Shown: positions 10,560 through 22,374, counted from the stretch's first letter. The stretch is 64,000 nucleotides of DNA from Campanula takesimana (GCA_026119855.1 JAOWBW010000145.1:248001-312000), one strand, 5' to 3'. The notes: a model not told the origin generated them from the letters alone. Translations and numbers: made by a program.

Positions 10560-12807
10560 TTGATAGAGTGTTGCGCACTTGTGATGTGCAAATTTATGAG
10601 CATGTTTTACTTGCTGGTTTAGTTATTTTGCCATAGCAAGATTTTGATATTATTGTGGTGGATTTTTATATGTTAGTGTTCTTTAATTAAGCATGGTAGA
10701 TATATGTGTTGGGCATTCATGTATTTATGCATTAAAGTCTTAAAATTGTTATCAGAAGGTGGTGCCGGGTATTTAGTTTACGTGGTTGGTAGTAGAACGT
10801 CTACATCTAAATTGGAGGATTGATCCTTTCTTTGTGAGATCTTAGATATATTCTTTATTGAGTAGTACATGTTACTTGAGGAGAAAATTGGGTTATATTG
10901 AGTTGTTATAGTACAATGCTACAGTGCTAATATCTAGTTTAATATACTTATAACATCGGTTGAGTTAAAGGAGTAGAAGATTCAGCTTGAGATATTTCTT
11001 GACAAGAGATTTATTACGTTTAGTATATCTTCGTGGGATGGATCAGTATTGTTTATTATGGAAAGGTATGGTACTTTGCGATTGTATATTGAATACTAAG
11101 AGCTCAACCAGATGACTATAGCGAAGCATTACTTGTTATCTTATATGGGCTATATATTTTATCAACTTCAGAGATCAGTGGTTTATTCATTGTTTGACTT
11201 GAAGTGATTATTATCAGTTGAAAATTTGAGATGGGTATATTTCAAAGACGGCTTTTCATACCAGGTATGGTCATCATAAATTTGTGGTTATATTGTTTGA
11301 ATTAACAATTGCTCCAGTGGTATTGTTGGATATTCTGAATTATATCTGTAGTCATAATTAGATTGCTTGAGAGAAGCAACGGGTTGTGAAATCAAGGTAT
11401 TATGTCTTCTTATTAGCGGATATATTATTTTGAGGAAGTTTCAATACGGGCATAGATATTGGTCGTCTAATTACGAAAGCAACAGTATGTATGTGGCTTG
11501 TTGGGGATTGGCATGATATTGTTAGAGATTTATTGATGAATTTCTAAGGTAGCTACACTGTTAACTAATTGACACAGAAAGATATACTTCCACGATGGAT
11601 TGATAAGTTTGTAATGAGTTTTGATTATTGAAACAAGGGTTAATAACAACTTCAGCATTTATATTGCTTAGTGGATTTGATTAGTATTACAATTGTCAAG
11701 AGGGTATGACCGTGTTACTATTTTCTAATGGATATGTCGAGTTTTACCATTATAGTGGATCTAATCAACTCATTGTTCATGGTGATGCCTCAAAGAGTGA
11801 TTGAGATGTTTATCCATTCAAAATTGTATGGCAGTTATGTATGCTTCAAGAAGATTGATTCCTTATGAACAAAGTTATCCTCACCATAACTTGAGGTTGA
11901 TTTTGATTATACACTCATTGCATTAGTAAATGACTTTTGTAGAGCCATATTTGAAGAGTGTCTACCGACCATGAGAGTTGAAGTAATCGTTTTCTTCAGG
12001 AGAGATACACCTGAGACAATGCAAGTAGAGTATTATGTTATATCATTCAGGAAAGACAAATATATTAGAGGATTCCTTGACCTATAGTTCATGTTTGATA
12101 ACACTAAATGGGGGAAGGTTAGAGGAATTGACATCTTGGAGTCCTTATGAGTCGAGACATGTGATGATTTTGCGATTGTGAAAGCTTTAAGTTTCTACTC
12201 TATTGAATGATTTCAACTATAGAAAATTACTAGTGGAATGAACGATGATAGACAACACGATTTTGTTCGTTGCTAGTGATGGAACTTTAACTTTTGTAGC
12301 AGAGTATGTAGTCGACACTTAGTGAAACCAAGATGAATAACGGAATTCAACTACAGGTACTTGAAGATATACACAAGACCAATTTAATTATGAATCCGAG
12401 TAAATGTAGAGTATTGAGATAAATTGAAGAGTTACTTTGATTTGTTTGACACGAGAAATTTTAAGCATTCAACTAGTCCTTGAACTGCGAATAATCTGGA
12501 AGTAAAAATCAGTGATCAGTTGATTTATGAAAAGCCTTTGAGATTTCTGAGTGGATATGAATCTATTGCGAAAGGTTTCATTGAAGGAGTTACACTGAAT
12601 AGTTGAGAACAATGATGTTGATTGATAGCGGATTGGTTACCAAGTTTCCTCACCTTATCTATTTTTGAAGGTATAAATGTTAAATTCCAGTTGTTACTTA
12701 TTTGTTAAGAAGATAGTTCGATTCATGGATGGGATGCCTACGAGCATGGTATTAGATATGGGTTCCTTATATACATCTTGATTTTAGTAAGCAATTCAGA
12801 AGGCTTT
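10560..12807 (+). pseudogene. Decayed pol of element E (protease to integrase)
   Basis: No long frame survives, but pol can be recognised in pieces. Around 10975-11040 the sequence follows the reverse-transcriptase segment encoded by D at about 45890-45780 (ELKEL...LLDR...PSVSPWG) with many substitutions. The same decayed segment occurs in element C (about 50600-50670). E and C share bases here that differ from D, which suggests descent from one ancestor already decayed. Many stops occur in all frames. Confidence 0.65.
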
Positions 12808-13312
12808 GAATTCAGAATTGGGATTTAGTACGGGTTTTCATCCTCAGACAGATGGTCAGTCAGAAAGAACCATTCAGATTCTTGAGGACATGTTGAGAAC
12901 TTGTTCAGTTGATTCTTAGAATTCGTGGGATATACATTTACTTCTCGTGGAGTTTGCTTAATATATCAGTTCTTTTGAGATTTTGGGAAGAGTTGGAGAT
13001 TGGGCGTATCATCTTGTGTTACTTCCTTCTCTTGACAAGGTTTATAATGTGTTCCATGTGTCGATGCTACGCAAATCTGTTTATGATCCTTCTCATGTCC
13101 TATCTGAGGTTCCCGAGGATATTGAGCCGAGTATGTCTTATGAAGAGCGCCCAGTCCAAGTCACTGATTCGAAAGTTCAAGAATTGAGAAATAAAAGTAT
13201 TCCTCTTGTTAGAGTTGTGTGGAGGAACCATAATGTGGAAGAATCAACTTGGGAGCTTCGGGAGGAAATGGAGAGAAAATATCCTTGGTTGTTTGAGGGT
13301 CGAGGTAAGTAA
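12808..13312 (+). pseudogene. Integrase core remnant joined to a C-terminal chromodomain-type segment, element E
   Basis: Bases 12808-12958 encode the last part of the integrase core (FHPQTDGQSERTIQILEDM, with the catalytic Glu) with one stop. The sequence then jumps to the C-terminal region: EILGRVGDWAY, VFHVSMLRK, DPSHVL and NHNVEESTWELREEMERK, intact to the stop at 13312. About 100 residues between these parts in D are missing. The C-terminal segment is typical of Tekay-type chromoviruses, where it is thought to guide insertion. It is much better kept than the rest of pol. Confidence 0.75.
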
Positions 13313-13336
13313 ACCCTAAAATTCGGGACGAAATTT

Positions 13337-13352
13337 TTTAAGGGGGAGTGAT
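13337..13352 (+). other. Polypurine tract of element E
   Basis: AAGGGGGAGTGAT lies directly before the 3' LTR and matches the tract of elements C and D apart from the last bases. It is the expected primer for plus-strand DNA synthesis. Confidence 0.8.
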
Positions 13353-15432
13353 TGTAACGACCCCAAAAACCCGTCCCTATTTATTTTAAATTTTGGGGGA
13401 TTTTAATTTGACATTATGTGTGCATTTTATGTGTTGCATCATATTTTATGACTTGCACATATTGTATGATTATTTGTGTTATTTACTTAGTTGGTAGTAA
13501 TAAAGGTTAAAGGAGTTAAATGATTAAGTTGAAACTTTAGGGTCCTTGTTGAAATTATAAGTTCAGGGGTCTAATTGTTCAACTTGGAACTTGGTTGACT
13601 AAAGTTGGAAAAATGGGTAAAAAAATCTCTTTATAACTTATCTTCTTCTCCCTCTTTCTCTGTGTTTACTTACACATCAACTTTCTCTCGTTCTTTCCTA
13701 GGGTAGGAGAAAAAGGTAAGTTCAACCTATTTCGATTTATATCTTTTTATTTACTTCTCCGTTTTAAAATCTAATTATATAAAAATGATCAGGTCGTTGA
13801 GTAGGTCATTTCTACCCGAACAAAACATATTTCTGCGATACTTTTTCCGGAAATAGGTAAGTTACTAATTCCCCTTTAAATATTAAAATGGTCATATATG
13901 TTATACTTGATACTTGTACTTGTTAATTTTGTGATTTGAATGATATTTGTGATACTTGTAATTTTGGGACAAATGGGGTATTCACCTTTTGTGTAGGAAT
14001 GATGAGTTAAATTGAAAGTAATGTTTTGGGATGGTTGTTGCACTCCTAGTAATAGTATAAGTGTTAGTAAGTTATACTCCTACGCTTGGGACGGATGAAT
14101 TTGGCTTGCAGGAGAAATTTGGGAATTTTGAGTCTGGTTTGGGTGACCGCCCATAAATGCTGAAAAGTTGAGTTGTTCCATTTCAAGTGATTTAGAGTTC
14201 AGTCTTGGTCTAGATCTTAGGTGATATCCTAGAGTACCTAGAGAGTTATTGTGGAACACCCTAGTATTTGAAATTGGTTCATTTGTGAACATATGTGTTG
14301 TGGAATTTGACTAAATGTTAATTGGATATAGTTGAACATCCTTTGATGTAGTTTGGATTGGTTCATCTTTGTGATGTGTTTGGCTTGGTTCCCTACTTTG
14401 GAATCATTGCCCCCGGTTGTTGTTTAAGCAAGTATTTATTACAGTGCTTTGTTTGAAAGTCCAGCTGGTTTTGTGTTATCGAGTGGAAGTGGAAAGGATT
14501 ATAGTGGCACACAGTCAAGTTCACTATAAGGCTTTTCCACTGGACCTTTTTTTTATCGAGTGGAGGTGGAAAGAATTATAGTGGCACACAGCCAAGTTCA
14601 CTATAAGGTTTTTCCACTGGGCCTATTTTTCCCAGTCCAGATTGGCCTTGGATGGGATGATTTAGCTCCCTCGAGTGAGCATTTGGGTTATGACTTTGTG
14701 TCATATTTCCCCTGTTGTTACTTTGGTTCTTATGGTTATGGTTTGGTTTTCGGGATCCGGCTTCAGCTCTTTGATGCTGCCCAGTTGATACCTCTCAGAT
14801 GGTTATATGTTTGATTCGAGAACCTTGGCTAATGTTCTTTCGGTAAACCTTGACTAAGTATCCACTTATGAGTGTTTTATTCCGCCTTACGTGTGGAAAG
14901 ATGAGTTGGCTTTACCTATCATGTTATGTGCTATGTGAATGTTTATTGACATTGTTCAATTCCGAGTATCATTTCAGCATGTAACGTAGTTGCATTTTAG
15001 TAGCTTACTGAGATTCATTCTCACTCTTTATTTGTTTACTGTTATAGATAAAGGCGAGTCCAGGGGATAGGACACTTTGGCACGGGAGGATGTTACAGTG
15101 GTAAGAGTTGGGATTTGTTTTGTAAAGGCTACATTACTTAGATGTAGTACTTTTGGGTAGAGTTTCCATGACTTCATCATTTTGTAACACCATTATTTTG
15201 GATAATGTTGGTGTATGTACATTTGTATAAAAGTTTGTAAGCCTTCGGGCTAAGTACTTTCGTTTGTGAAAGAGTTGTTTGAAAGTTAAATGAAGTCTTT
15301 GAACTTCGAGTGTGGATTTTGTTAAACTTTATGAAAGTACATTTCGAAAAAATTTCTAAAAGTGTTTTATAACGTCTTCCACTCGTGTCCCGGGCGTGGG
15401 GCCAAGTAGGACCACGGGTCTGGGGCGCGACA
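13353..15432 (+). mobile_element. 3' LTR of element E (2080 bp)
   Basis: It has the same length as the 5' LTR, with only scattered single-base differences by eye. One of them changes the palindromic box to GGGTGACCGCCC near 14142. Confidence 0.92.
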
Positions 15433-17050
15433 ACTCCGATCATTAGCAAAATAGGAATACCATCCTTGGGGTCAGACATTCGGAGGTGGCTTAGAGATGA
15501 CCTCATTATCGATAAGATCTTGGATGACCTTTCTGAGTGCCCAACACGAGTCAGTATCGTGACCCGGGGTTAGGTGGTATTGACAAAACTTATCTTTATT
15601 CCCGCGCGTAGGATTATCTGGTTGATACCCCTCCATTGGTTTTGCAGTCCTTGAGCATACAGTCCTTGAAATACAACAAAAAGTGGTGCATTCAAATTGT
15701 CAAAGTGTCTTCCATCGCGACGGATCCTTTTTTGTGGACCAATTACTTTGCGGTCCTCTACTTCGTTGATTGAACCTTCATGCATGCCATGAGAAACCTT
15801 AATGTTTGATTTTTTCGCTGTGGATGCTTGAATAGCCCCAGTGCGGATATCTTCATCGATACGGGAACCCACATCTAGGATAGAGGCAAAGTCTAGGAAC
15901 GGGAGATATTTCATCTTTCCGGCATAGATGGGCTGGAGATTCTTAAGGAAGATGCGGGTTTTCTCGGCATTATCGGGCCGTTCCAAAGTCTGAGCAACTT
16001 TCTTTCTCCACCTACTAGCAAATTCAGAAAAAGTTTCCTTCTCACATTGAGAACACGTATCGAGATCACGGCGGCCCTTCTCCCAGTTGGAGTTGTCTTT
16101 GTACCTCTTCTGGAACTCATCTACGAGCTTACCCCAATTGTCAACCAAGTCAGCATCAACAGTCATGAACCACTGCTTAGCGGCTCCCACCAAAGTCAAA
16201 TGGAAATTAGAAGCCATGGCACCGGCGTTAGCCCCACGAGATTGCATAGCATGGGCATAAGACTTTAAGTGGGCCATTGGGCAACCCGTACCATAAAATT
16301 TTTCCACATCGGCCATTTTGAATTTAGGAGGCAAAATAGCAAACGGAGATAATTTCAAAGAGTCTGCGGAGAACTCTCCTTTATTCCTGACTTTTCTCAA
16401 TATTTCTTTCATTTCATTCATTTCAATCTCATTTCTAGTAAGAGGTACATATGGGACCTCTTTGTAGTATGCTTCCATTTGACGGACCACGTTAGGATCT
16501 TGCCCCTGGGAAGTTCCTTGGTTGAACGGAGAAGCACCGCTAGCAAACGCACCATAGGAGCCGGGCTGCTGATTCGAATACAAAGTTTGCATATATTGAG
16601 CAAAGGCATTATGATCGGGTGGATACAGAGAGGGATTCACCACAAATTTTTCTTGATTCAGAACGAAGTTGTGGTTGATGCCACTGAAGTCTGGATGAGT
16701 CACATGACCATGGGGATGGACATTTTGGTGATGATTATGACCGTTGGTGTTGCTACCATTGAGATTCAAGTTGACGGTAGGGATGCCGTTACCATTTCTA
16801 TTCGGATTTCCATTGCCATTGGGTTACCATTAGGAACTCCACTTCCATTTCCGTTTCCATTCGGAATACCATTGGGATTTCCATTGGGGTTGCCATTGGG
16901 AACTCCATTTTCATTCTGATTCTGAATCTAGACAAGTGTCGCGAGTATCTCATCTTGCTGAATTCTCATCTGACCCAACACATTCTGTTCCAACCATGCT
17001 TGAAGCTCTGCCGGCGGTACGTAACCCTGATTGTTTCCTTCTTCGGCCAT
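15433..17050 (-). pseudogene. Broken gag of element A
   Basis: The likely start is the ATG at 17050 (MAEEGNNQGYVPPAEL), where a TAG at 16930-16928 stops the frame at codon 41. Next comes a low-complexity Asn-Gly-Pro stretch (repeats of NGNP) and a shift to the frame read from 16769. The main part (16769-15570, 399 residues) carries a Tat/Ogre-type Gag: PLTRNEIEMNEMKEIL, LPPKFKMADVEKFYGTGCP, a capsid segment with LVGAAKQWFM, and RWRKKVAQ. Another shift between about 15600 and 15690 leads to YHLTPGHDTDSCWALRK, the Cys/His-containing C-terminal motif of this group. Element E then interrupts it. No pol follows on the far side of E. The protein would form particles around element RNA. Confidence 0.8.
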
Positions 17051-18070
17051 GATGCTTAGAGAGAATCCGGAGTAGAGCTTTGATCAAAGTGGTGCTTGAA
17101 ACTGACCTCGAATGCCGTGCTAGAGAACAAGAAGGATTCTCCCTCTACAAGAAGAATGAAAGAGGCAACCTATTTTAGATTTCCGGGGAATGAAGCTTTA
17201 TGTGCACAAAGATTTAAGAATTAAACGAGCCAAATTTTTTTATTTTTTTTTTTTTAAAAAAATTTGAAGCACAAGCAACGCACAAACCTATGAATGCCGG
17301 ACAAGCACTTTGCTTTGTTTTGACACGTTTTTTCATCCAGTCCTGAAATAGTGGATACCGTCTCTAAAGTATAGGACCAACGTTTTGCACCTGTACTATT
17401 GGCCGTCCAAGGCCCTAGCGAAGGGGCTATACTCTTTCTGGGATCCACCATTCGGTTACGGTCTATGGGAGGGTCTTGACAATTTCAAGTCAATCCAAGA
17501 ATTCCACATGATATCCACAATTGAGGTCGATTATAACCTTTCTTTCGGGAACTCATAGGATTGAAGGGAAATTGCTAGACAAAAACCGGCATGAAGTCTG
17601 GGACGTGTCATTTTTTGAAAAATATGGACATCGTGGCTTGGTAATGGGGAAGATTGGCTTACACCCATCGCAACGACTAATAGGCGCGCTTTGGGGTGAG
17701 AATGTCCACCGTGGGCCCTATAGGGAAGTCGATGAGCTCCCTTATACCCTCGGGTTACATTCTCGGGTTTGTACAGTTCTACGAGACGTTATTTTCAAAA
17801 ACGTGCATGTGTGTGAGGTATCTATACTTTTGAAAAATGATTTTGAAAGCAAGTAAAGAAAACAAGAAAGTCCTTTTTTTGTTGTTTTTTTCATTTTTTC
17901 CATATTTTTTTTTTTGAAAAGGGAAACATTCACCACGCATACATATATACACAAGCAAGGTAAAAGAAACGTCCCTACAAAAAAGATGTTAGGCATAAAT
18001 ATATACAAACAAGGCAAAGCATATTAAGCATGGCATGCACAAAAATTAGAGTCTAGCCCACTTAAATAAT
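17051..18070 (-). other. Leader of element A between primer site and gag
   Basis: About 1 kb without a recognisable domain on either strand. It contains poly-T/poly-A tracts near 17235-17260 and 17875-17915. It is the expected place for packaging and dimerisation signals, but none can be pinpointed by eye. Confidence 0.5.
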
Positions 18071-18090
18071 GTCCCCAACAGAGTCGCCAC
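18071..18090 (-). other. Primer-binding site of element A
   Basis: On the minus strand the LTR is followed by GTGGCGACTCTGTTGGGGAC. Element B has GTGGCGACTCCGCTGGGGA in the same place. This class of site is typical of Tat/Ogre-type elements, for which a tRNA-Arg primer has been reported; I could not verify the tRNA here. Confidence 0.7.
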
Positions 18091-20469
18091 TGTGAGAGCC
18101 CGCGCTCGAAACTCAATCCGCGCTCGGTTTCACACAATGGTTTCCTCTCGATGGAATCAAAACAGTCAAGAGTCGCCACCTCACTTTATTTTAGGAAAAA
18201 TGAAGACAAAACCTTTTATTTAGAGAAAGTGGGTTCGGGGGCTAAGTTACGAGAAGAGAAGGGGTTAGGCACTCTCCTCGCCCGTGATGGTCTCTAGCAT
18301 GCATGCCACGTAGATTCAATTTTATGCCTTTTTTTCCTTGCTTTTATGCCCTAACAAAATGGTGAATAATATGAGAGGAAGTCTTCTTATTCTAGGAAGG
18401 ATTGCTTTAATTCACAAATGAGAGTCGGTTTGGGTGGACTCTCACTTGGTTTTGAAAATGGTTTAGCATTCACATCCAGTAAAGGAAACACATATAGGGG
18501 TGGGGGATTATAATGTACAATGGTGAACAAAAGGGACACAAGTCCCATATGAAAATGATTGTCCAAACTCCGTTCCCAAACGTTTTAGAGACTGCTGTGC
18601 TCTTCTTCTATGTGTACCTGCTCTCATGCTTGCACAATCTGGAAAGTAAATGTTAGGAAAATTCCCTAACACTTCAAGTATAAACCATGAATTTTCCTCT
18701 GATTTTAGGAGCATGTTAAGGTGTCCAAACAAGGCATGCAAGATAGAACTTTCAACAGCCTAGTCTGACAGATATGCATACATCCATAAAATATCCACTT
18801 TTTTTCATCATGAAAACGGGGGAATCATGGAAAACACTAAACATGAAAGTTATTCCTAACATATCAAAGTTTAGATCTGGAAAGTTTAAAAGCCATCAAG
18901 AAAATATAATCACAGAAAACATCTCTGACATTTTCATGTCAGAGATGAACATGCACAGATCTGCAGATCAAGAGTCTAAACAATAAATGAAAACAAAAGT
19001 CTTTGCTCACGGGAAAAATATGTTATTTACATGCTCATTTTCCTCTATTTGTCTAGAACAAAATATATTTTGTGGTCTAAGACCAAAAACTACGTTTACT
19101 ATGCATAAACAGAGAAACAAGACAGAAAGATGCAGATGGACAGTCTGCTGGAATATCATGAATACCATGAAAACACTCATCAAAACTCATCTATATGAAG
19201 TGATGTGGGCATGAAACTTTGTGTGTGAATATATATACATACTAACAACACAAGACAACAGCCATTGAAGCATTTAATCAAGATCTATCATCATTCAGAG
19301 AGAAGAACAACAAGAGTATCAACATTGTATTTTGGACATCAAATGGAGGTCTAGCCTAACATGGTGGCTAGACCACTCAACAAATTTCATAATCAACTAC
19401 ATCTTACATAGATGAACTTTAAAAGAACCATAGATTACCTAGATGTGCTTCCTTTGCTTCCAAGGGAAGACTTTTTTGTTGCTTTTCTTAAGGTGTTTGC
19501 CTTAGATTGAAAGAGTGTTTGAGTGAGTTGTTTTTGCTTGTGTTTGATGTGTGTTTAGGGTGGTGTTATGGTGGTGATGTGGTGGTTTATGGAATGAGAT
19601 TTGAGAGTGGTGAGAGTGCTCTTGGAAGTTCTAGAGAGAGTATGAGTGAATGGGAGTGTAGGATGGTTGTTGTGTATCAATTGTGGATGAGTTCCCCTTT
19701 GAATAATGGATGAGGGGGGTGGTGATATGGAGGAGGGTGGTTGTAAAATGACCTTAGGTCATCCTTGCTAGGCTTAGGGGCCATTTTAGGGGTCATCTCC
19801 CCGGGTAGGAGCAGCTGGGAAGGGATTAAAGTTGATTTGAATGAGCGAGTTGTTGAAGAACAAATTGCAGGTCTGGTCTTCCCAAAGTAGCCATACGGCT
19901 GCACCTTGCCGTCCCCTTTTCCCAAAGTGCCACTTGTCGCGCTCTGATTGGTCCCTTCTTTATTAAATTGCCCAACCAACTTGGGCCACTTGTCTGACCA
20001 TGGCTGGCTCCCATTACTCTTTGTTTGACTTCTTTTGGACGTTAATGATCACAATTCTTGCTCCGGTATTGGTTCCGCAACAGTCCAAGTTTGGTCCGTG
20101 TGCCCGGTTGTCCGCGGTCCCAATATGAAAGTTGCTTGAAATAATCTTGTGGTCACGTATGTCTATCTGAAATATATTTATAAGCAATGGATGACAATAA
20201 TATATTTTTAAGTGCACAGAATGGTTAATAACGAGCAGTTCTAAGGGTGCGGGCCCCGTTTTGGGTCCCGCAGCTCAAAAATTGAAGTACATGTTGGTTT
20301 ACTCGTTTTTTCGCTCTGATCATGAATTTGAAGTCCGTTCATCCATTCAATGCATCGATAAGGCATACGGCACTACCGCATAGCCAAATCGGCGGCTCTA
20401 GGTCAATTTTTAGGGTTTAGACCAATTAAAAAGGGTTTGATAAGGGGTACGAGATCGGGGGTATTTACA
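18091..20469 (-). mobile_element. 5' LTR of element A (2379 bp)
   Basis: On the minus strand it starts TGTAAATACC and ends GGGCTCTCACA. It pairs with the truncated 3' LTR (1856-3369). It contains 115 bases (20170-20284) not present in the other copy. Bases after 20469 belong to the 5' LTR of element G. Confidence 0.85.
20170..20284. other. 115-bp segment present in only one LTR of element A
   Basis: Flanking sequence is continuous in the left LTR near 3187, so this is an insertion here or a deletion there. It contains a near-perfect GC hairpin, GCGGGCCCC-GTTTT-GGGTCCCGC (about 20249-20271). No clear target duplication or terminal repeat was found. Confidence 0.6.
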
Positions 20470-21356
20470 GTAACATTTGAAATCTTAAAAGTTGTGAACG
20501 TCTATTTGTTGACTCTTACCCTTGACATGTTTTAACTCAATGGGTACCTAAAATTATTTGAAGTTGTTATGGTGTTCTTGTACCTTGAACACTAAGTGGA
20601 ACTATTTGCTATATCTATTTAAACAGGAATAGTTAGCTGTCTGATATGAAAAGGACTTAGCAAGAATTGGTCTGATATAAAAAGGACTAATCACAAATGG
20701 CCTAGTTTGATATGAAAATAACTTAGACCCTTTATGCTCCTTGATGAAGCGGTTAGATTATCATGATAAATCTTAATAAGGGAATATCCTTAAAAGGGTA
20801 GGATCTCTTATTTACTTAAATGCCCTAAAAAGGCATTGTACCTGAAATGGTGACGTTATCTTGGAATTGACGGATTTGGAAATAATTGCCACATTCTGTT
20901 TTGAAAGTTTATGGTTAACTGTCTTTGAAACTAAACGGTTAACTTGATATTGTTTAAAAGCCTATCTTTGAAAAGTCTTATTATTGTTTCGTTCTTCCGG
21001 TCATCTCTTCTTAGTACCCGAAGAGATTCCGTATGAACTTACTGGGCATTGTTCGCTCACCCCTTTCATAATTACTGTTCTCCAGGTAATAAGTCGGTGA
21101 AGGACTTTAGAGAACGAGAAGGACGTTATCAAGGTGAAACTGAAGATTTTGGTGACGAGAGATTTGTATGGACGGTGGTTACTAGCCGTTAAAGTTTTGA
21201 AGGACAATTTAGTTACAGTTATATTTTGAATGTTGGTTATGTGAACTAGTCGTTGATGTTTTGAATTGTAGTTAAAGACCGTTGTTTTCACAGATTTTGG
21301 GGACGGATTTCATTATTTAAAGGATATTTTAATACTCTGAAATTAGGGGTGTTACA
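20470..21356 (+). mobile_element. 5' LTR of element G, 3' portion only
   Basis: The end is defined by GTGTTACA at 21349-21356, followed by a primer-site remnant. Bases 21097-21356 match 27301-27560. The upstream part is unmatched in the window because the 3' LTR carries a deletion. Three similar units with TGATATGAAAA between short inverted arms (GTC/GAC, GTC/GAC, GTT/AAC) lie at 20639-20722. Confidence 0.75.
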
Positions 21357-21372
21357 GTTCGTATCATAGCTC
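21357..21372 (+). other. Mutated primer-binding site of element G
   Basis: GTTCGTATCATAGC corresponds to GTTGGTATCAGAGC of elements C, D and E with two changes. It sits directly after the LTR. Confidence 0.7.
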
Positions 21373-21734
21373 CAGTTTAGGTTTACATGGGAGACTTTAG
21401 AAGGAAGTTAAGACTATTAGGAGAAATAGTACTTAACCTTGATTGGGCTTTAGAACTTTGATAAGGAAGATGGTACTTTTGGGGAAGTTACTATTTTAGG
21501 AAACCTATCTTTTGAGGAAACCTTCTAATTTAAGAAACTTTCTAAGTTAGAAACTTTCCATTTATAGAAACTTACTATTTTGGGAAAGAACCTAAAGTGA
21601 GATTTGTAGAGGAGTATAAGTATATACTTGGGAATAATCTTGAATGATTATGAATGAATATTGTCTCTTCATTAAGAATGAACACATTATGAGGTTTATG
21701 TGATTCTAATAGTGGTTTGTTTTCATTGTAAATC

Positions 21735-22374
21735 ATGGACGGACCTAGCAAATCAAGGATGTTTGGGAGACATGTAGCTCTAAGAAGAAATTTGATCCAA
21801 CATTATGTTTTGGGGATCAAAGGACTAAAGGAAGGAAAGAAAAAGTTACGCGAGAAAGCGGAAGTTGAAAGGGGGAGATTGGGCTTCACGTATGATAAAT
21901 TGGTGCAAAACTGGAAAGAATTGAAAAACGCCAAGGACAAATTGAAAAGCACTAAGAAGAATTGGAAGAGACAAAGACAAAATTGCAAAGGTATAAAGAA
22001 GATCTTAGTGACACTAAGAGATACCTAGATCAAACTAGAGAACAAGTCTATATATGGTTTGATGAAGTGGAACGTTTAAAGGCAACTATAGTCGTAGAGC
22101 AAGAACCAATGGCCCCTATAGGCAATGAGGCGCTAAATGAAGAAGAATTGGTTACCGAAGTTGAAATCGAGGAAGTAGATGTTATCATAGAGGGGAATGA
22201 AGCTACCCCAATCATAATTGATGATGATGAGCCACAAGAAGTACCAACCAAAAGGTCTAGAGGAAGACCAAAGGGATCCAAAAATAAAGTAAAGAAGACT
22301 CCAAAGATGTCTAGTGGACGGCCTAGAGGAAGACCTAGGAAGGAGGATGGAAAGTGGGACAATGAGTACTTTTA
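21735..22374 (+). pseudogene. Coiled-coil plus AT-hook protein frame in the gag position of element G
   Basis: The first frame starts with the ATG at 21735 (MDGPSKSRMFGRHVALRRN) and is rich in Lys/Glu heptads up to about 21955. One shift near 21955-21965 leads to the frame ending at 22374, which continues the same heptad pattern (ETKTKLQRYKEDLSDTKRYL). An acidic stretch follows (EEELVTEVEIEEVDV, then IIIDDDEPQE), then two AT-hook motifs: RGRPKG (residues 100-105 of the second frame) and GRPRGRPRK (119-127). AT-hooks bind the minor groove of A/T-rich DNA and coiled coils usually dimerise. I recognise no Gag, zinc knuckle or protease in it. It lies between the primer site and pol, where gag normally is. 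It could be a very divergent Gag N-terminus, a captured host gene or an accessory protein. The function is unknown. Confidence 0.65.

Larger units (their letters stand above)
7684..15432 (+). mobile_element. Element E: non-autonomous Tekay-like chromovirus
   Basis: Both LTRs are 2080 bp (7684-9763 and 13353-15432), begin TGTAACGACC and end GGGGCGCGACA. The target duplication ACTCC is at 7679-7683 and 15433-15437. The primer site TGGTATCAGAGC follows the 5' LTR and a polypurine tract AAGGGGGAGTG precedes the 3' LTR. Inside are a shortened gag, a decayed pol with several large deletions, and an intact C-terminal chromodomain-type segment. The LTRs match very closely while pol is scrambled, so E probably moved with enzymes supplied by a relative such as D. 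It inserted into the gag of element A. Confidence 0.92.
1856..20469 (-). mobile_element. Element A: gag-only Tat-like LTR retrotransposon, interrupted by E and F
   Basis: A lies on the minus strand. Its 5' LTR is 18091-20469, its primer site 18071-18090, its leader 17051-18070 and its broken gag 17050-15433. Element E is inserted at 7684-15432. The rest of A's internal sequence is 7683-3370 and its 3' LTR is 3369-1856, cut by F. After gag there is no protease, reverse transcriptase, RNase H or integrase. The remaining 4.3 kb is non-coding and rich in tandem and dispersed short repeats. This is the layout described for gag-only (TR-GAG) elements, which need enzymes from elsewhere. A itself lies in the 5' LTR of element G; the other edge of that insertion is outside the window. 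Confidence 0.8.

Noticed and set aside
12909..13187. 92-codon frame overlapping the element E chromodomain segment
   Set aside because: It is in a different frame from the clearly conserved VFHVSMLRK segment and has no similarity of its own.
18071..18090. Possible tRNA gene fragment
   Set aside because: Only a short match to a tRNA 3' end is present, exactly beside the LTR. This is a primer-binding site, not a tRNA gene.
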